Shown piece after piece: positions 49,414 through 58,819 of a DNA stretch of 64,000 bases. The stretch's first letter is position 1. The number at the start of each line of letters is the position of its first letter. The translations under genes and the position numbers were made by a program. This DNA comes from Marinobacter salinisoli (GTDB taxonomy: Bacteria; Pseudomonadota; Gammaproteobacteria; Pseudomonadales; Oleiphilaceae), in NCBI RefSeq assembly GCF_017301335.1, contig NZ_CP071247.1, positions 3,410,001 to 3,474,000 on the forward strand, given 5' to 3'. The notes below the pieces were generated by a model, which saw only the letters and a program-made list of their open reading frames with translations, searched no databases and was not told the origin of the DNA.

Positions 49414-51237
49414 ATGTCTGACAACCGCATCACTTCCAAAAAGCCCGTCCGCATTGGCTGCTCTGCGGCCTTTTGGGGCGACACCGAAACCGCCGCCCGC
49501 CAGCTGGTTCAGCACGGCCATATCGATTATCTGGTGGCGGACTATCTGGCCGAGATCACCATGTCCATTATGGCCGGCCAGAAAATGAAGGACCCAACCC
49601 AGGGCTACGCCAGGGATTTCGTGCAGACCGTCATGGGTCCGCTACTGGGGGACATCAAGGCAAAAGGGATTCGCGTGCTGGCCAACGCCGGTGGCGTAAA
49701 TCCAACCGCCTGCCGGGATGCCCTTCAGGCCCTCTGTGATGAAGCGGGCGTGGACCTGAAGATCGCCCTGGTGCTCGGTGACGACCTGCTGATGCAGAAG
49801 AAAAAACTGGCCGACGCCGGTATCACCGAGATGTCCACCGGTCAGCCGATGCCAGCAATGATGGTCAGCCTGAATGCCTATCTCGGCGCCCCGGGCCTTG
49901 TGGCGGCACTGGATCAAGGCGCCGACATCGTGATCACCGGTCGGGTGGCTGACAGCGCCCTGGTATTGGCGCCATTGATCCACGAATTCGGCTGGAGCTG
50001 GAACGACTACGACAAACTGGCCCAGGGCAGCCTTGCCGGGCATCTGCTGGAATGCGGTGCCCAAGCCACAGGCGGTAATTTCACGGACTGGCAGGAAGTG
50101 GCCGAAGGCTATGCGGACATGGGCTTCCCCATTGCCGAGGTCAGCGCCAGCGGCGAGTTCGTGATCACCAAACCTGACAACACCGGCGGCAAGGTCAGCC
50201 GCGGCACCGTGGCAGAGCAACTGGTGTACGAGATCGGCGACCCCCGGGCCTACCTGCTGCCGGATGTCACCTGCGATTTCACCCAGGTCACACTGACCGA
50301 ATCCGGCCCGGATCAGGTAACCGTTGAAGGCGCCCGCGGCCTGCCGCCCACCGATTCCTACAAGGTGTCCGGCACCTGGCCGGATGGCTTCAAATGTACG
50401 GTCACCTTCCTGCTGGCCGGCCTCGACGCCAAGGCCAAGGCCCAGGCGGTGGCAGAAGCCATTCTCAGCAAAACCTCCGGCATGTTCAGAGCCCGCGGCT
50501 TGCCCGATTACTCCGACACCAGCATTGAATTGTTGGGTACCGAAGCCACCTATGGCCCCCACGCTCGAACCGAAAACTGCCGGGAAGTGGTGGTGAAAAT
50601 CAGCACCGCACACCCTAAAAAAGAGGCCCTGGTGCTGTTCTCCCGGGAAATTGCCCAGGCCGCCACCGGCATGGCGCCGGGTATCACCGGCATCGTCGGC
50701 GGCCGCCCCACGGTGTGGCCGAAAATCCGCCTGTATTCCTGCCTGGTGCCGAAATCCACCGTCAGTGTCCGTGTGGACATTGCCGGCGAAAGCCAGCCCG
50801 TGGTTGTTGCCACCGAGGGCGGCCTGAACACCAGCGACCTGAGCCCGATGGCCACCTACCCCTCCACGCCCGCCGAACCAGACACCACGGTTCCACTGAT
50901 CAAACTGGCCTGGGCCCGCAGCGGCGACAAAGGTGATCACAGCAACATCGGTGTCATTGCCCGCCACCCCGATTACCTGCCCTACCTGGCCGCAGCTCTG
51001 ACCGAGGATGCGGTGAAGAATTGGATGGCCCACACCCTGAACCCCGAAACCGGCAAGGTCACCCGCTGGGCCATGCCCGGGATTCACGGCTTCAATTTCC
51101 TGCTGCAGCACAGCCTTGGTGGCGGCGGCGTGGCCAGCCTGCGCATCGACCCCCAGGGCAAGGCGTTTGCCCAGCAGTTGCTGGAATTCCCCGTGGCCAT
51201 TAACCGCGCCATTATGGAACAAGGACAAGAGTCATGA
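49414..51237 (+). CDS. atuA: Acyclic terpene utilization protein AtuA
   Basis: AtuA is required for growth on citronellol/geraniol in Pseudomonas and belongs to a DUF1446 family whose reaction is not firmly known. The 607 residues (start [16 protein letters not shown]) include the family N-terminus [43 protein letters not shown] and [15 protein letters not shown], plus a C-terminal part with [20 protein letters not shown]. The open frame extends to 49351, but the matched start is at 49414. It is the first gene of the operon and overlaps atuB by four bases. Confidence 0.92.
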   Translation: MSDNRITSKKPVRIGCSAAFWGDTETAARQLVQHGHIDYLVADYLAEITMSIMAGQKMKDPTQGYARDFVQTVMGPLLGDIKAKGIRVLANAGGVNPTACRDALQALCDEAGVDLKIALVLGDDLLMQKKKLADAGITEMSTGQPMPAMMVSLNAYLGAPGLVAALDQGADIVITGRVADSALVLAPLIHEFGWSWNDYDKLAQGSLAGHLLECGAQATGGNFTDWQEVAEGYADMGFPIAEVSASGEFVITKPDNTGGKVSRGTVAEQLVYEIGDPRAYLLPDVTCDFTQVTLTESGPDQVTVEGARGLPPTDSYKVSGTWPDGFKCTVTFLLAGLDAKAKAQAVAEAILSKTSGMFRARGLPDYSDTSIELLGTEATYGPHARTENCREVVVKISTAHPKKEALVLFSREIAQAATGMAPGITGIVGGRPTVWPKIRLYSCLVPKSTVSVRVDIAGESQPVVVATEGGLNTSDLSPMATYPSTPAEPDTTVPLIKLAWARSGDKGDHSNIGVIARHPDYLPYLAAALTEDAVKNWMAHTLNPETGKVTRWAMPGIHGFNFLLQHSLGGGGVASLRIDPQGKAFAQQLLEFPVAINRAIMEQGQES

Positions 51238-52100
51238 GTTACCAATCCATCTTTCACCCCGGTTTGTTCAAGGAGCAGACCTTCATCGTGACCGGCGGTG
51301 GTTCGGGTATTGGCCGCTGCACCGCTCACGAATTGGCGTCACTGGGTGCCCGCGTAGCTCTGGTGGGCCGGAAGGCGGAAAAGGTCGAAACGGTGAAAGC
51401 AGAGATTGAACAAGACGGCGGCATCGCCTCCGCCCATGTGTGCGATATCCGGGAAGAAGAACAGGTCAAAGCCACGATGAAGGCCATCCTCGACCAACAT
51501 GGCAGCCTGAGCGGTCTGGTGAACAACGCCGGCGGCCAGTTCCCCGCGCCACTGGCGGGCATTAATCAGAAAGGCTGGGAAACCGTGGTCCGCACCAATC
51601 TGACCGGCGGTTTCCTGATGGCCCGCGAAGCCTACACCCAGGCACTGTCGAAAAAGGGCGGAGCCATCGTCAATATCGTCGCCGACATGTGGGGCGGCAT
51701 GCCCGGCATGGGCCACTCCGGCGCAGCGCGGGCCGGCATGGTGAACTTTACCCAGACCGCCGCCGTGGAATGGGCGGCCTCCGGTGTGCGCGTGAACGCG
51801 GTAGCGCCGGGCTGGATTGCCTCCAGCGGCATGGACAACTACCCCGAACACATGAAGCAGTGGATCCGCAGCCTGGGGGATAACGTTCCCATCAAGCGAA
51901 TGGGTACCGAATCCGAAGTCAGCGCGGCCATCTGTTTCCTGCTCTCACCCGGAGCCGCGTTCGTTAACGGCGACTGCCTGCGTATCGATGGCGGTGCCTC
52001 GCAGGGCGGGCGCGTCTGGCCGTTACCGAAAGCCAAGAACAATGAGCCCTTTAACGGCTTCCACCGGGCCACAACACCCAAAGTTCTGAGTAAGGATTGA
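51234..52100 (+). CDS. atuB: SDR family oxidoreductase AtuB
   Basis: A 288-residue short-chain dehydrogenase/reductase, probably acting on a terpene alcohol, aldehyde or acyl-CoA intermediate. The NAD(P)-binding motif is [15 protein letters not shown] and [11 protein letters not shown] follows. The usual catalytic YxxxK is not clear (the region reads [14 protein letters not shown]), so the tyrosine seems to be missing, as in some 2,4-dienoyl-CoA reductase-like SDRs. The end [13 protein letters not shown] is preserved. The start overlaps atuA (ATGA). Confidence 0.9.
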   Translation: MSYQSIFHPGLFKEQTFIVTGGGSGIGRCTAHELASLGARVALVGRKAEKVETVKAEIEQDGGIASAHVCDIREEEQVKATMKAILDQHGSLSGLVNNAGGQFPAPLAGINQKGWETVVRTNLTGGFLMAREAYTQALSKKGGAIVNIVADMWGGMPGMGHSGAARAGMVNFTQTAAVEWAASGVRVNAVAPGWIASSGMDNYPEHMKQWIRSLGDNVPIKRMGTESEVSAAICFLLSPGAAFVNGDCLRIDGGASQGGRVWPLPKAKNNEPFNGFHRATTPKVLSKD

Positions 52101-52110
52101 GGAGATCACT

Positions 52111-53727
52111 ATGGAGGCACTGCAAATCAGCGTTAACCCCCAATCCGATGAGTTCCGGGCCAATGTCGATGCCATGGAGGCACACATCCAGACGTTCCGC
52201 GACGTGGAGCAAAAGGTGCTGGACCTGGCGGAAGCCGCCCGGGAAAAATTCAACAACCGGGGGAAGCTGTTACCCCGGGATCGGATCAACCGCCTGCTGG
52301 ACCGGGGAAGCGATTTTCTGGAGCTGTGTTCGTTGGCCGGCTACAAGATGCACGACGACAAGGACGGCAGCCTGGCCGGCGGCGGCATCATTGCCGGCAT
52401 CGGCACCGTCAGCGGCATTCGCTGCCTGATCGTGGCCAGCAACAGCGCCATCAAAGGCGGCACCATTTCCCCGGCCGGTCTTGATAAAACCCTGCGTCTG
52501 CAGCAGATCGCCAAGGAAAACAAACTGCCCATCGTATCGCTGTCTGAAAGCGGCGGAGCCAACCTCAACTACGCCACCGACATCTTTGTGCAGGGTGCCC
52601 GGGGCTTTGCCAATCAGGCCCGCCTGTCGGCAGCGGGCATTCCGCAGGTCACCGTCGTACACGGCAACGCCACCGCCGGCGGCGCTTACCAGCCCGGCCT
52701 GTCGGATTATGTGGTCACGGTGCGCGGCAAGGCCAAGATGTTCCTGGCTGGCCCACCCTTGCTGAAAGCCGCCACCGGCGAGATTGCAACGGATGAGGAG
52801 CTCGGTGGTGCGGAAATGCACGCTCAGGTGGCTGGCACCGCCGAGTACCTGGCCGAGGACGATGCCGACGGCATTCGCCTCGCCCGCAACATCATGAGTG
52901 CCCTGCCCTGGAACGAGCAACTGCCACCCCAGCGCGAAGCGCCATGGGACGAACCGCTGTATCCCGCAGAGCAACTGCTGGGCGTCATTCCTTGCGACGC
53001 CAAGAAACCTTACGACGTCCGTGAAATCCTGGCGCGCATCGCCGATGGCTCCCGCTTTATGGACTTCAAGAACGAGTTCGATGACCAGACCGTGTGCGGC
53101 ACCATCCGCATTGAAGGCCATTCCATCGGCATCATCGGTAACAACGGCCCCATTACGCCGGCCGGCAGTGCCAAGGCCGCCCAGTTCATCCAACTCTGTG
53201 AACAGGCCGGCACCCCGCTTCTGTTCCTGCATAACACCACCGGCTTCATGGTGGGCACCCACTCGGAACAGAACGGCATCATCAAGCACGGCTCGAAAAT
53301 GCTGCAGGCCGTAGCAAATGCGCAGGTGCCCAAGGTCGCAATCGTGGTCGGTGGTTCCTATGGTGCAGGTAACTACGCCATGTGTGGCCGGGGCCTGGAC
53401 CCAAGATTCATCTTCGCCTGGCCCAACAGCCGAACCGCCGTCATGGGCCCCGCCCAGGCCGGCAAGGTGATGCGCATCGTGGCGGAAGAGAAACAACGGA
53501 AAAGCGGTATTGAGCCAGACCCGAAAACCCTGGAATTTCTGGAACAGGCAACGGCCAAGAAACTGGAAGAAGGCTCCACCGCCCTGTATGGCACCGCCCG
53601 ACTCTGGGACGACGGACTCATCGATCCCCGGGACACCCGCCGGATTCTGGCTTTGGTGTTTTCAGTCTGCCGCGAAGCCGACGCTCGCCCGTTACGTTCC
53701 AATACCTTTGGGGTCGCCCGACTCTAA
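52111..53727 (+). CDS. atuC: Geranyl-CoA carboxylase beta subunit AtuC
   Basis: AtuC is the carboxyltransferase subunit of the biotin-dependent geranyl-CoA carboxylase, which acts with AtuF to carboxylate cis-geranyl-CoA. The 538 residues form two crotonase-like carboxyltransferase domains: the N-half has KLLPRDRINRLLDRGSDFLE and SLSESGGANL, and the C-half has FLHNTTGFMVGTHSEQNGII, GGSYGAGNYAMCGRG and WPNSRTAVMGPAQAGKVM. Similar to methylcrotonyl-CoA carboxylase beta, from which AtuC cannot be told by motifs alone; the operon decides. It lies 10 bp after atuB. Confidence 0.93.
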   Translation: MEALQISVNPQSDEFRANVDAMEAHIQTFRDVEQKVLDLAEAAREKFNNRGKLLPRDRINRLLDRGSDFLELCSLAGYKMHDDKDGSLAGGGIIAGIGTVSGIRCLIVASNSAIKGGTISPAGLDKTLRLQQIAKENKLPIVSLSESGGANLNYATDIFVQGARGFANQARLSAAGIPQVTVVHGNATAGGAYQPGLSDYVVTVRGKAKMFLAGPPLLKAATGEIATDEELGGAEMHAQVAGTAEYLAEDDADGIRLARNIMSALPWNEQLPPQREAPWDEPLYPAEQLLGVIPCDAKKPYDVREILARIADGSRFMDFKNEFDDQTVCGTIRIEGHSIGIIGNNGPITPAGSAKAAQFIQLCEQAGTPLLFLHNTTGFMVGTHSEQNGIIKHGSKMLQAVANAQVPKVAIVVGGSYGAGNYAMCGRGLDPRFIFAWPNSRTAVMGPAQAGKVMRIVAEEKQRKSGIEPDPKTLEFLEQATAKKLEEGSTALYGTARLWDDGLIDPRDTRRILALVFSVCREADARPLRSNTFGVARL

Positions 53728-53774
53728 CCACGCTTGGCACGCATCCGGCGAATTCTGACAAGGAGAACAACACC

Positions 53775-54935
53775 GTGAAATTCACCGCCGAACACGACGC
53801 CCTCCGGAAAACCGTGCGGGATTTCGTCGAAAAAGAAATCAACCCCCACTGCGACGAATGGGAGGAAGCGGGCGAATTCCCGATTCATGACCTGTTCCGA
53901 AAACTCGGTGCACTGGGCCTGCTGGGCATTCAGAAACCGGAAGAGTATGGCGGCATGGGGCTGGATTACAGCTACAACCTGGTCGTCGCCGAAGAACTCG
54001 GCATGGCGCACTGCGGTGGTGTGCCTCTGGCGGTAGGTGTGCAAACCGACATGTGCACCCCGGCGATTGCGCGCTTTGGATCGGACGAGCTCAAGCGCAC
54101 GTTTCTGGCTCCGGCCATCAGCGGGGAGATGGTTGGCTGTATCGGTGTCAGTGAAACGGGTGCCGGCTCGGATGTGGCCGGCATGAAAACCACCGCCCGC
54201 AAAGACGGTGACGACTACATCATCAACGGCTCCAAGATGTGGATCACCAACAGCCCGAAGGCGGACTTCATCTGCCTGCTGGCCAACACCAGCGACGACA
54301 AGCCCCACAAGAACAAGTCCCTGATCGTGGTGCCCATGAGTAGCCCCGGTATCTCGTTCAGCCCACACTTGAACAAGCTGGGGATGCGCTCTTCGGAAAC
54401 CGCCCAGATCTTCTTTGATGATGTGAGAGTGCCCCAGCGCAACCGCATCGGCGCCGAGGGCACCGGCTTCATGATGCAGATGCTGCAATTCCAGGAAGAG
54501 CGCATGTGGGGCGCCGCCAACGTGATCAAGGCGCTGGAAAACTGCATCAACCAGACCATCGCCTACTGCCGCGAACGCCAGACCTTCGGGCAGCCGCTGA
54601 TCGACAATCAGGTTATCCACTTCCGCCTGGCCGAACTGCAAACCGAAGTCGAAGCCCTGCGCGCCCTGACCTATCAGGCCTGCGAGCTGCACATTGAAGG
54701 CAAGGATGTCACCAAGCTGGCCTCCATGGCCAAGCTCAAGGCAGGCCGGCTGGGCCGTGAAGTGACGGATAGTTGCCTGCAGTACTGGGGCGGCATGGGC
54801 TACATGTGGGATAACCCGCTGTCCCGCGCTTACCGGGATGTCCGGCTGGTTTCCATCGGTGGTGGCGCGGACGAAATCATGCTGGGGATTATCTGCAAGA
54901 TGATGGGGACGCTGCCTGGAAAGAAGCGCGACTAA
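53775..54935 (+). CDS. atuD: Citronellyl-CoA dehydrogenase AtuD
   Basis: A 386-residue FAD-dependent acyl-CoA dehydrogenase that in Pseudomonas oxidizes citronellyl-CoA to cis-geranyl-CoA. Motifs include IGVSETGAGSDVAGMKTTA (FAD/acyl binding), GSKMWITNSPKADFICLL, RERQTFGQPLIDNQ and YWGGMGYMWDNPLSRAYRDV with an Arg near the end. The substrate is inferred from the operon. It ends 164 bp before atuE, a gap that holds a palindromic repeat. Confidence 0.93.
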   Translation: MKFTAEHDALRKTVRDFVEKEINPHCDEWEEAGEFPIHDLFRKLGALGLLGIQKPEEYGGMGLDYSYNLVVAEELGMAHCGGVPLAVGVQTDMCTPAIARFGSDELKRTFLAPAISGEMVGCIGVSETGAGSDVAGMKTTARKDGDDYIINGSKMWITNSPKADFICLLANTSDDKPHKNKSLIVVPMSSPGISFSPHLNKLGMRSSETAQIFFDDVRVPQRNRIGAEGTGFMMQMLQFQEERMWGAANVIKALENCINQTIAYCRERQTFGQPLIDNQVIHFRLAELQTEVEALRALTYQACELHIEGKDVTKLASMAKLKAGRLGREVTDSCLQYWGGMGYMWDNPLSRAYRDVRLVSIGGGADEIMLGIICKMMGTLPGKKRD

Positions 54936-54969
54936 TTCATTGATTGATCCCGGAGTTTGCCCAACGGCC

Positions 54970-55061
54970 CGATAGTCAGTTCAGGACACGCCCGCAAGTA
55001 CGTCCTTGTAGGGCTCGGTCCGGGCCATCCATGGCCCGAAACGGTCCTGAACTGACTATCG
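54970..55061. repeat. 92-bp palindromic repeat element (MITE-like) between atuD and atuE
   Basis: An 18-bp perfect inverted repeat (54970-54987 with 55044-55061; arms begin CGATAGTCAG and end CTGACTATCG) encloses an inner 8-bp stem (CGGGCCAT / ATGGCCCG, 55021-55038). The whole element can fold into a long two-level hairpin. There is no coding capacity and it sits in the middle of the operon. It looks like a REP or MITE-type element. Only one copy is in this window, so repetition in the genome is not shown here. In mRNA it could act as a stabiliser or attenuator between atuD and atuE. Confidence 0.7.
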
Positions 55062-55099
55062 CCCCGCTGGGCTCCGACAACATTCTTGGAGTCGTTTTG

Positions 55100-55921
55100 A
55101 TGGAATCTTTACCGCATTGCGAAACACTGCTGCTGGAGAAACAGGGGCCAATCCTGATTATCACAATCAACCGGCCGGAGGTCCGCAACGCCATGAGCCT
55201 GCAGATGGTGGCGGAACTGTCCACGGTGTTTACCCAGATTGAATCCGACCTGCACATCCGCGCCGTGGTGATTCGTGGTGCCGGCGGCCACTTCTGTGCC
55301 GGTGGCGACATCAAGGACATGGCTGGTGCCCGGGGCCAGAGAGCTGGCGCGGGCGAAGCCGATCCTTTCTACCGGCTAAACCGGGCTTTTGGCCAGATGA
55401 TCCAGCAGGTGAACGAATCCTCCAAGGTGGTCATCGCGGTTACCGAGGGCGCCGTCATGGGCGGGGGCTTTGGCCTTGCCTGCGTGTCCGATGTCGCCAT
55501 CGCCGGGCCGACCGCGAAGTTCGGCATGCCGGAAACCACGTTGGGCATTATTCCCGCACAGATTGCGCCCTTCGTTGTGGAACGAATCGGACTCACCCAG
55601 GCCCGCCGCCTGGCACTGCTTGGACTCCGAATTGATGCCGACGAAGCCTGCAAGCTGGGTATTGTCCATCAGGCGGCCAGCTCCGAGCAGGACTTGGAAG
55701 AAATGCTTGGCCACGCCATTGAACGGGTGCGCCAGTGCGCACCGGTCGCCACGGCAGAGACCAAAGCACTGCTGCATCGAGTCGGCCACGAAGCCATGAG
55801 CGGCCTACTGGATGATGCTGCAGAAAAGTTTGCCGAAGCCATCAAGGGTAGTGAAGGCACGGAAGGCACCATGGCCTTCATGCAAAAGCGGCCGCCAGCA
55901 TGGGCAGGCGATTCCGAATGA
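55100..55921 (+). CDS. atuE: Isohexenylglutaconyl-CoA hydratase AtuE
   Basis: A 273-residue crotonase-fold enzyme. It should hydrate the isohexenylglutaconyl-CoA produced by AtuC/AtuF. Motifs include ITINRPEVRNAMSLQM, GAGGHFCAGGDIKDMAGA and GAVMGGGFGLACVSD (oxyanion hole), and MPETTLGIIPAQ with the catalytic Glu. I take ATG 55100 (MESLPHCETLLLE, Shine-Dalgarno GGAG upstream). The frame stays open to 54944 through the palindromic repeat, which is not protein-like. Confidence 0.9.
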   Translation: MESLPHCETLLLEKQGPILIITINRPEVRNAMSLQMVAELSTVFTQIESDLHIRAVVIRGAGGHFCAGGDIKDMAGARGQRAGAGEADPFYRLNRAFGQMIQQVNESSKVVIAVTEGAVMGGGFGLACVSDVAIAGPTAKFGMPETTLGIIPAQIAPFVVERIGLTQARRLALLGLRIDADEACKLGIVHQAASSEQDLEEMLGHAIERVRQCAPVATAETKALLHRVGHEAMSGLLDDAAEKFAEAIKGSEGTEGTMAFMQKRPPAWAGDSE

Positions 55922-55967
55922 TAGCGGAGCGAGTGGGTGGACAGGCTCCTCAGAATGGGACTACACA

Positions 55968-57938
55968 ATGCTAAAAAAACTCCTGATCGCCAACCGCGGT
56001 GAAATCGCCGTCCGGGTCATCCGCACCGCCAGGGCACTGGGCTACCGAACCGTTGCGGTGTATTCCGAAGCCGACGCCAAGTCACTCCATGTCGAACTGG
56101 CCGACGAAGCCGTCTGCATTGGGCCGGCCCAGGTGTCAGCCTCCTACCTGAATGCCGAGGCTATTCTCGAAGCCGCCAAGACGACCGGCGTCGACTGCGT
56201 GCACCCGGGCTACGGCTTCCTGTCCGAGAACTCTGCATTCGCGGAAGCCTGCAAAGCCCGGGGCCTGACCTTCGTTGGGCCGCCCTCGGGCGCCATCGAG
56301 CTGATGGGCAGCAAACGGCGCTCCAAGATCGCCATGCAGGAAGCCGGAGTTCCCGTGGTGCCAGGCTACGAAGGCAACAACGCCAGCGATGATGAACTGA
56401 TGGCCGCCGCCGGAGATATTGGTTACCCACTGATGATCAAGGCGTCCGCCGGTGGGGGCGGCCGGGGCATGCGTCTGGTGGCGTCTGAAGCTGATCTGCT
56501 CGACAACATCCAGCGTGCCCGCTCCGAAGCCAAACAGGCATTCGGCGACGACGAACTGATCCTCGAAAAAGCCGTGATCGAACCCCGTCATGTGGAAATC
56601 CAGGTGTTCGCCGATCGCCATGGCAACGCCGTCTATCTCGGTGAACGGGATTGCTCGGTACAGCGCCGGCATCAGAAAGTCGTGGAAGAAGCGCCTTCCC
56701 CCTTTGTCACCCCGGAACTTCGGGCCGCCATGGGGGAAGCGGCGGTCCAGGCCGCCAAGGCATGTGGCTACGAAGGCGCCGGCACCGTGGAGTTTCTGGT
56801 CGACAAAGACCGCAATTTTTACTTCCTGGAAATGAACACCCGTTTGCAGGTCGAGCACCCGGTTACCGAACTGATCACCGGGCAGGATCTGGTGGCGTGG
56901 CAGCTGACGGTGGCCGAGGGGCAGCCACTGCCTCTGGCTCAGGATCAGATTGAACTGAATGGCCACGCCATCGAAGTCCGGCTGTACGCTGAAGACCCGG
57001 CCCACGGCTTCACTCCGCAAACCGGCCCCCTGCTGGCGTTCGAACCCGCCATGGCAGAGGGCCTTCGCTTCGACTCCGGAGTTCGCAGCGGCGATACCAT
57101 CACCCCGCATTACGACCCCATGCTGGCCAAGGTCATCGCGTGGGGCCAGACCCGAGATGAAGCGCGCCGCCGGCTAGTCCGGGCTCTGGAGGACACCACC
57201 GTGTTCGGTGTGACCACCAACCGCTACTTCCTCAGCCGGATCATCGCTGACGACACTTTTGGCGCCGGCGAGGCAACCACAGCATTTCTTCAGCAGGCAT
57301 TTGCCGATGATCCCTCTCTGAAGCCAGCGACACCGGGCATCCGGGAAATGGCTGTTGCCGCCTGCCTGCTCGACCACGGTGAGCAGGGCCAGCGCTCCTG
57401 GAGCAACGCTCCAGCCACCATGACGCCGATTCTACTTGAACACGATGGCCAGCCGTTCCAGCTGCTGGTCGGCCGACGTGATTCAGGACTGAACGTGACC
57501 CTGGGCGAAGACCAGCATTCGCTCAACGTGACCAGCCTGGAAAATGGCCGGGCCTGCTTCATCGACACGGGCGTTCGTCAGACCTGCCAATACCACCGGG
57601 AGGGTGATTCCCTATATTTCCAACTCGATGGGCAGGCCTGGCAGGTTCGCGACATCACCCACCAACCGGCTGCGGGAGGGACAGGATCGGGTAGCGGGAA
57701 GATTCAGGCCAGTATGGACGGCGCGATCGTCGATATACTCGTCCAGCCCGACCAACCGGTCCAGCAAGGGGACACAGTCCTGATACTGGAAGCCATGAAA
57801 ATGGAACATCCCGTCAAGGCCGACCGCGACGGTACTGTCAGGGAAGTACTCGTCAGCAAGGGCGACCAGGTAAAGCGCAGCCAGTTGCTGGCTGAAATAT
57901 CCGACAATACATCGGTCGAACAGGAAGCCGACGCATGA
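55968..57938 (+). CDS. atuF: Geranyl-CoA carboxylase alpha subunit AtuF (biotin carboxylase/BCCP)
   Basis: The 656 residues contain a biotin carboxylase domain from MLKKLLIANRGEIAVRVIRT, with the ATP-grasp glycine loop ASAGGGGRGMR and MNTRLQVEHPVTE, and a C-terminal biotinyl carrier domain with the biotinylated lysine in LEAMKMEHPV. The middle region (about 455-560) is a bridging domain. It starts at ATG 55968; the frame is open to 55812, but that part is not family-like and overlaps atuE. It overlaps atuG by four bases. Confidence 0.94.
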   Translation: MLKKLLIANRGEIAVRVIRTARALGYRTVAVYSEADAKSLHVELADEAVCIGPAQVSASYLNAEAILEAAKTTGVDCVHPGYGFLSENSAFAEACKARGLTFVGPPSGAIELMGSKRRSKIAMQEAGVPVVPGYEGNNASDDELMAAAGDIGYPLMIKASAGGGGRGMRLVASEADLLDNIQRARSEAKQAFGDDELILEKAVIEPRHVEIQVFADRHGNAVYLGERDCSVQRRHQKVVEEAPSPFVTPELRAAMGEAAVQAAKACGYEGAGTVEFLVDKDRNFYFLEMNTRLQVEHPVTELITGQDLVAWQLTVAEGQPLPLAQDQIELNGHAIEVRLYAEDPAHGFTPQTGPLLAFEPAMAEGLRFDSGVRSGDTITPHYDPMLAKVIAWGQTRDEARRRLVRALEDTTVFGVTTNRYFLSRIIADDTFGAGEATTAFLQQAFADDPSLKPATPGIREMAVAACLLDHGEQGQRSWSNAPATMTPILLEHDGQPFQLLVGRRDSGLNVTLGEDQHSLNVTSLENGRACFIDTGVRQTCQYHREGDSLYFQLDGQAWQVRDITHQPAAGGTGSGSGKIQASMDGAIVDILVQPDQPVQQGDTVLILEAMKMEHPVKADRDGTVREVLVSKGDQVKRSQLLAEISDNTSVEQEADA

Positions 57939-58762
57939 CCACTCTGGAACAGAAAACCATCTTCATCACCGGCGGCAGCCGGGGTATCGGCCGTGCCATT
58001 GCTCTGGCCTGCGCCAGGCAGGGTGCCAACGTGGTGATCGCAGCCAAGACCGACACACCACACCCGAAACTACCGGGCACCATCCACACCGTGGCTGAAG
58101 AAATTCGCGCCGCCGGCGGGCAGGCCCTGCCTCTGGTACTGGACGTTCGTGATGAGAAACTCGTCCGCCAGCGCATAGACGAAGCCGCCGAATACTTCGG
58201 TGGACTGGATGCACTGATCAATAATGCCGGAGCGATCCGGCTGTCCGGGGTGGAAAAGCTCAAGGTGAGCCGCTATGACCTCATGCATCAGGTAAATGCC
58301 CGGGCCACGCTGGTCTGCAGCCAGGCCGCCCTGCCACATCTGAAGGCGTCAGAGCGGCCACACATCCTGAGCCTGTCACCGCCGCTGAACCTGGACCCGA
58401 AATGGTTTGCCCACTACGGCCCGTACACCAGCACCAAATACGCCATGACCATGATGAGCATTGGCATGGCGCAGGAGTTCCGGCGCTACGGCATTGCCGT
58501 GAACACGCTCTGGCCAAAAACCCTGATCGCCACCGCCGCCGTTGAGTTCGAAGCCGGCGGGCCACAAATGCTGGCCAAGGGCCGAAAGCCCGACATCATG
58601 GCCGACGCTGCCGTCAGCATCCTGAACCGCTCGGCCGAGGAACTGACCGGCCAGAACCTGATCGACGAAGAGGTACTTCGGCGCGATGGTGTAACCGACT
58701 TTGAACCCTACCGATACCAACCGGGGGACAAGCCGCTGATGACCGACCTGTTCGTTGACTAG
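57935..58762 (+). CDS. atuG: SDR family oxidoreductase AtuG
   Basis: A 275-residue short-chain dehydrogenase. The NAD(P)-binding motif is TGGSRGIGRAIALACARQGA and NNAGAIRLSG follows. The catalytic Tyr/Lys appear in YGPYTSTKYAMTMMSIGMA. It resembles the HSDL2-like/classical SDRs. Its exact step in terpene degradation (probably oxidation of an alcohol or 3-hydroxyacyl-CoA) is not settled. The start overlaps the atuF stop (ATGA), so it is co-translated. Confidence 0.9.
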   Translation: MTTLEQKTIFITGGSRGIGRAIALACARQGANVVIAAKTDTPHPKLPGTIHTVAEEIRAAGGQALPLVLDVRDEKLVRQRIDEAAEYFGGLDALINNAGAIRLSGVEKLKVSRYDLMHQVNARATLVCSQAALPHLKASERPHILSLSPPLNLDPKWFAHYGPYTSTKYAMTMMSIGMAQEFRRYGIAVNTLWPKTLIATAAVEFEAGGPQMLAKGRKPDIMADAAVSILNRSAEELTGQNLIDEEVLRRDGVTDFEPYRYQPGDKPLMTDLFVD

Positions 58763-58819
58763 CGCAACTACTCCTTCGATCCAGCATCCAGACAACAAGA
58801 ACCCTCTATCACGGACCCG

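Noticed and set aside
49642..51228. Long minus-strand open frame (528 codons)
   Set aside because: It is antisense to atuA, shows no recognisable motif and has the Gly/His/Gln-rich composition of shadow frames. The same holds for 52270-53496 opposite atuC.
54944..55099. N-terminal extension of AtuE through the palindromic repeat
   Set aside because: The extension is encoded by the palindrome and is not family-like; ATG 55100 has a Shine-Dalgarno and matches the crotonase start.
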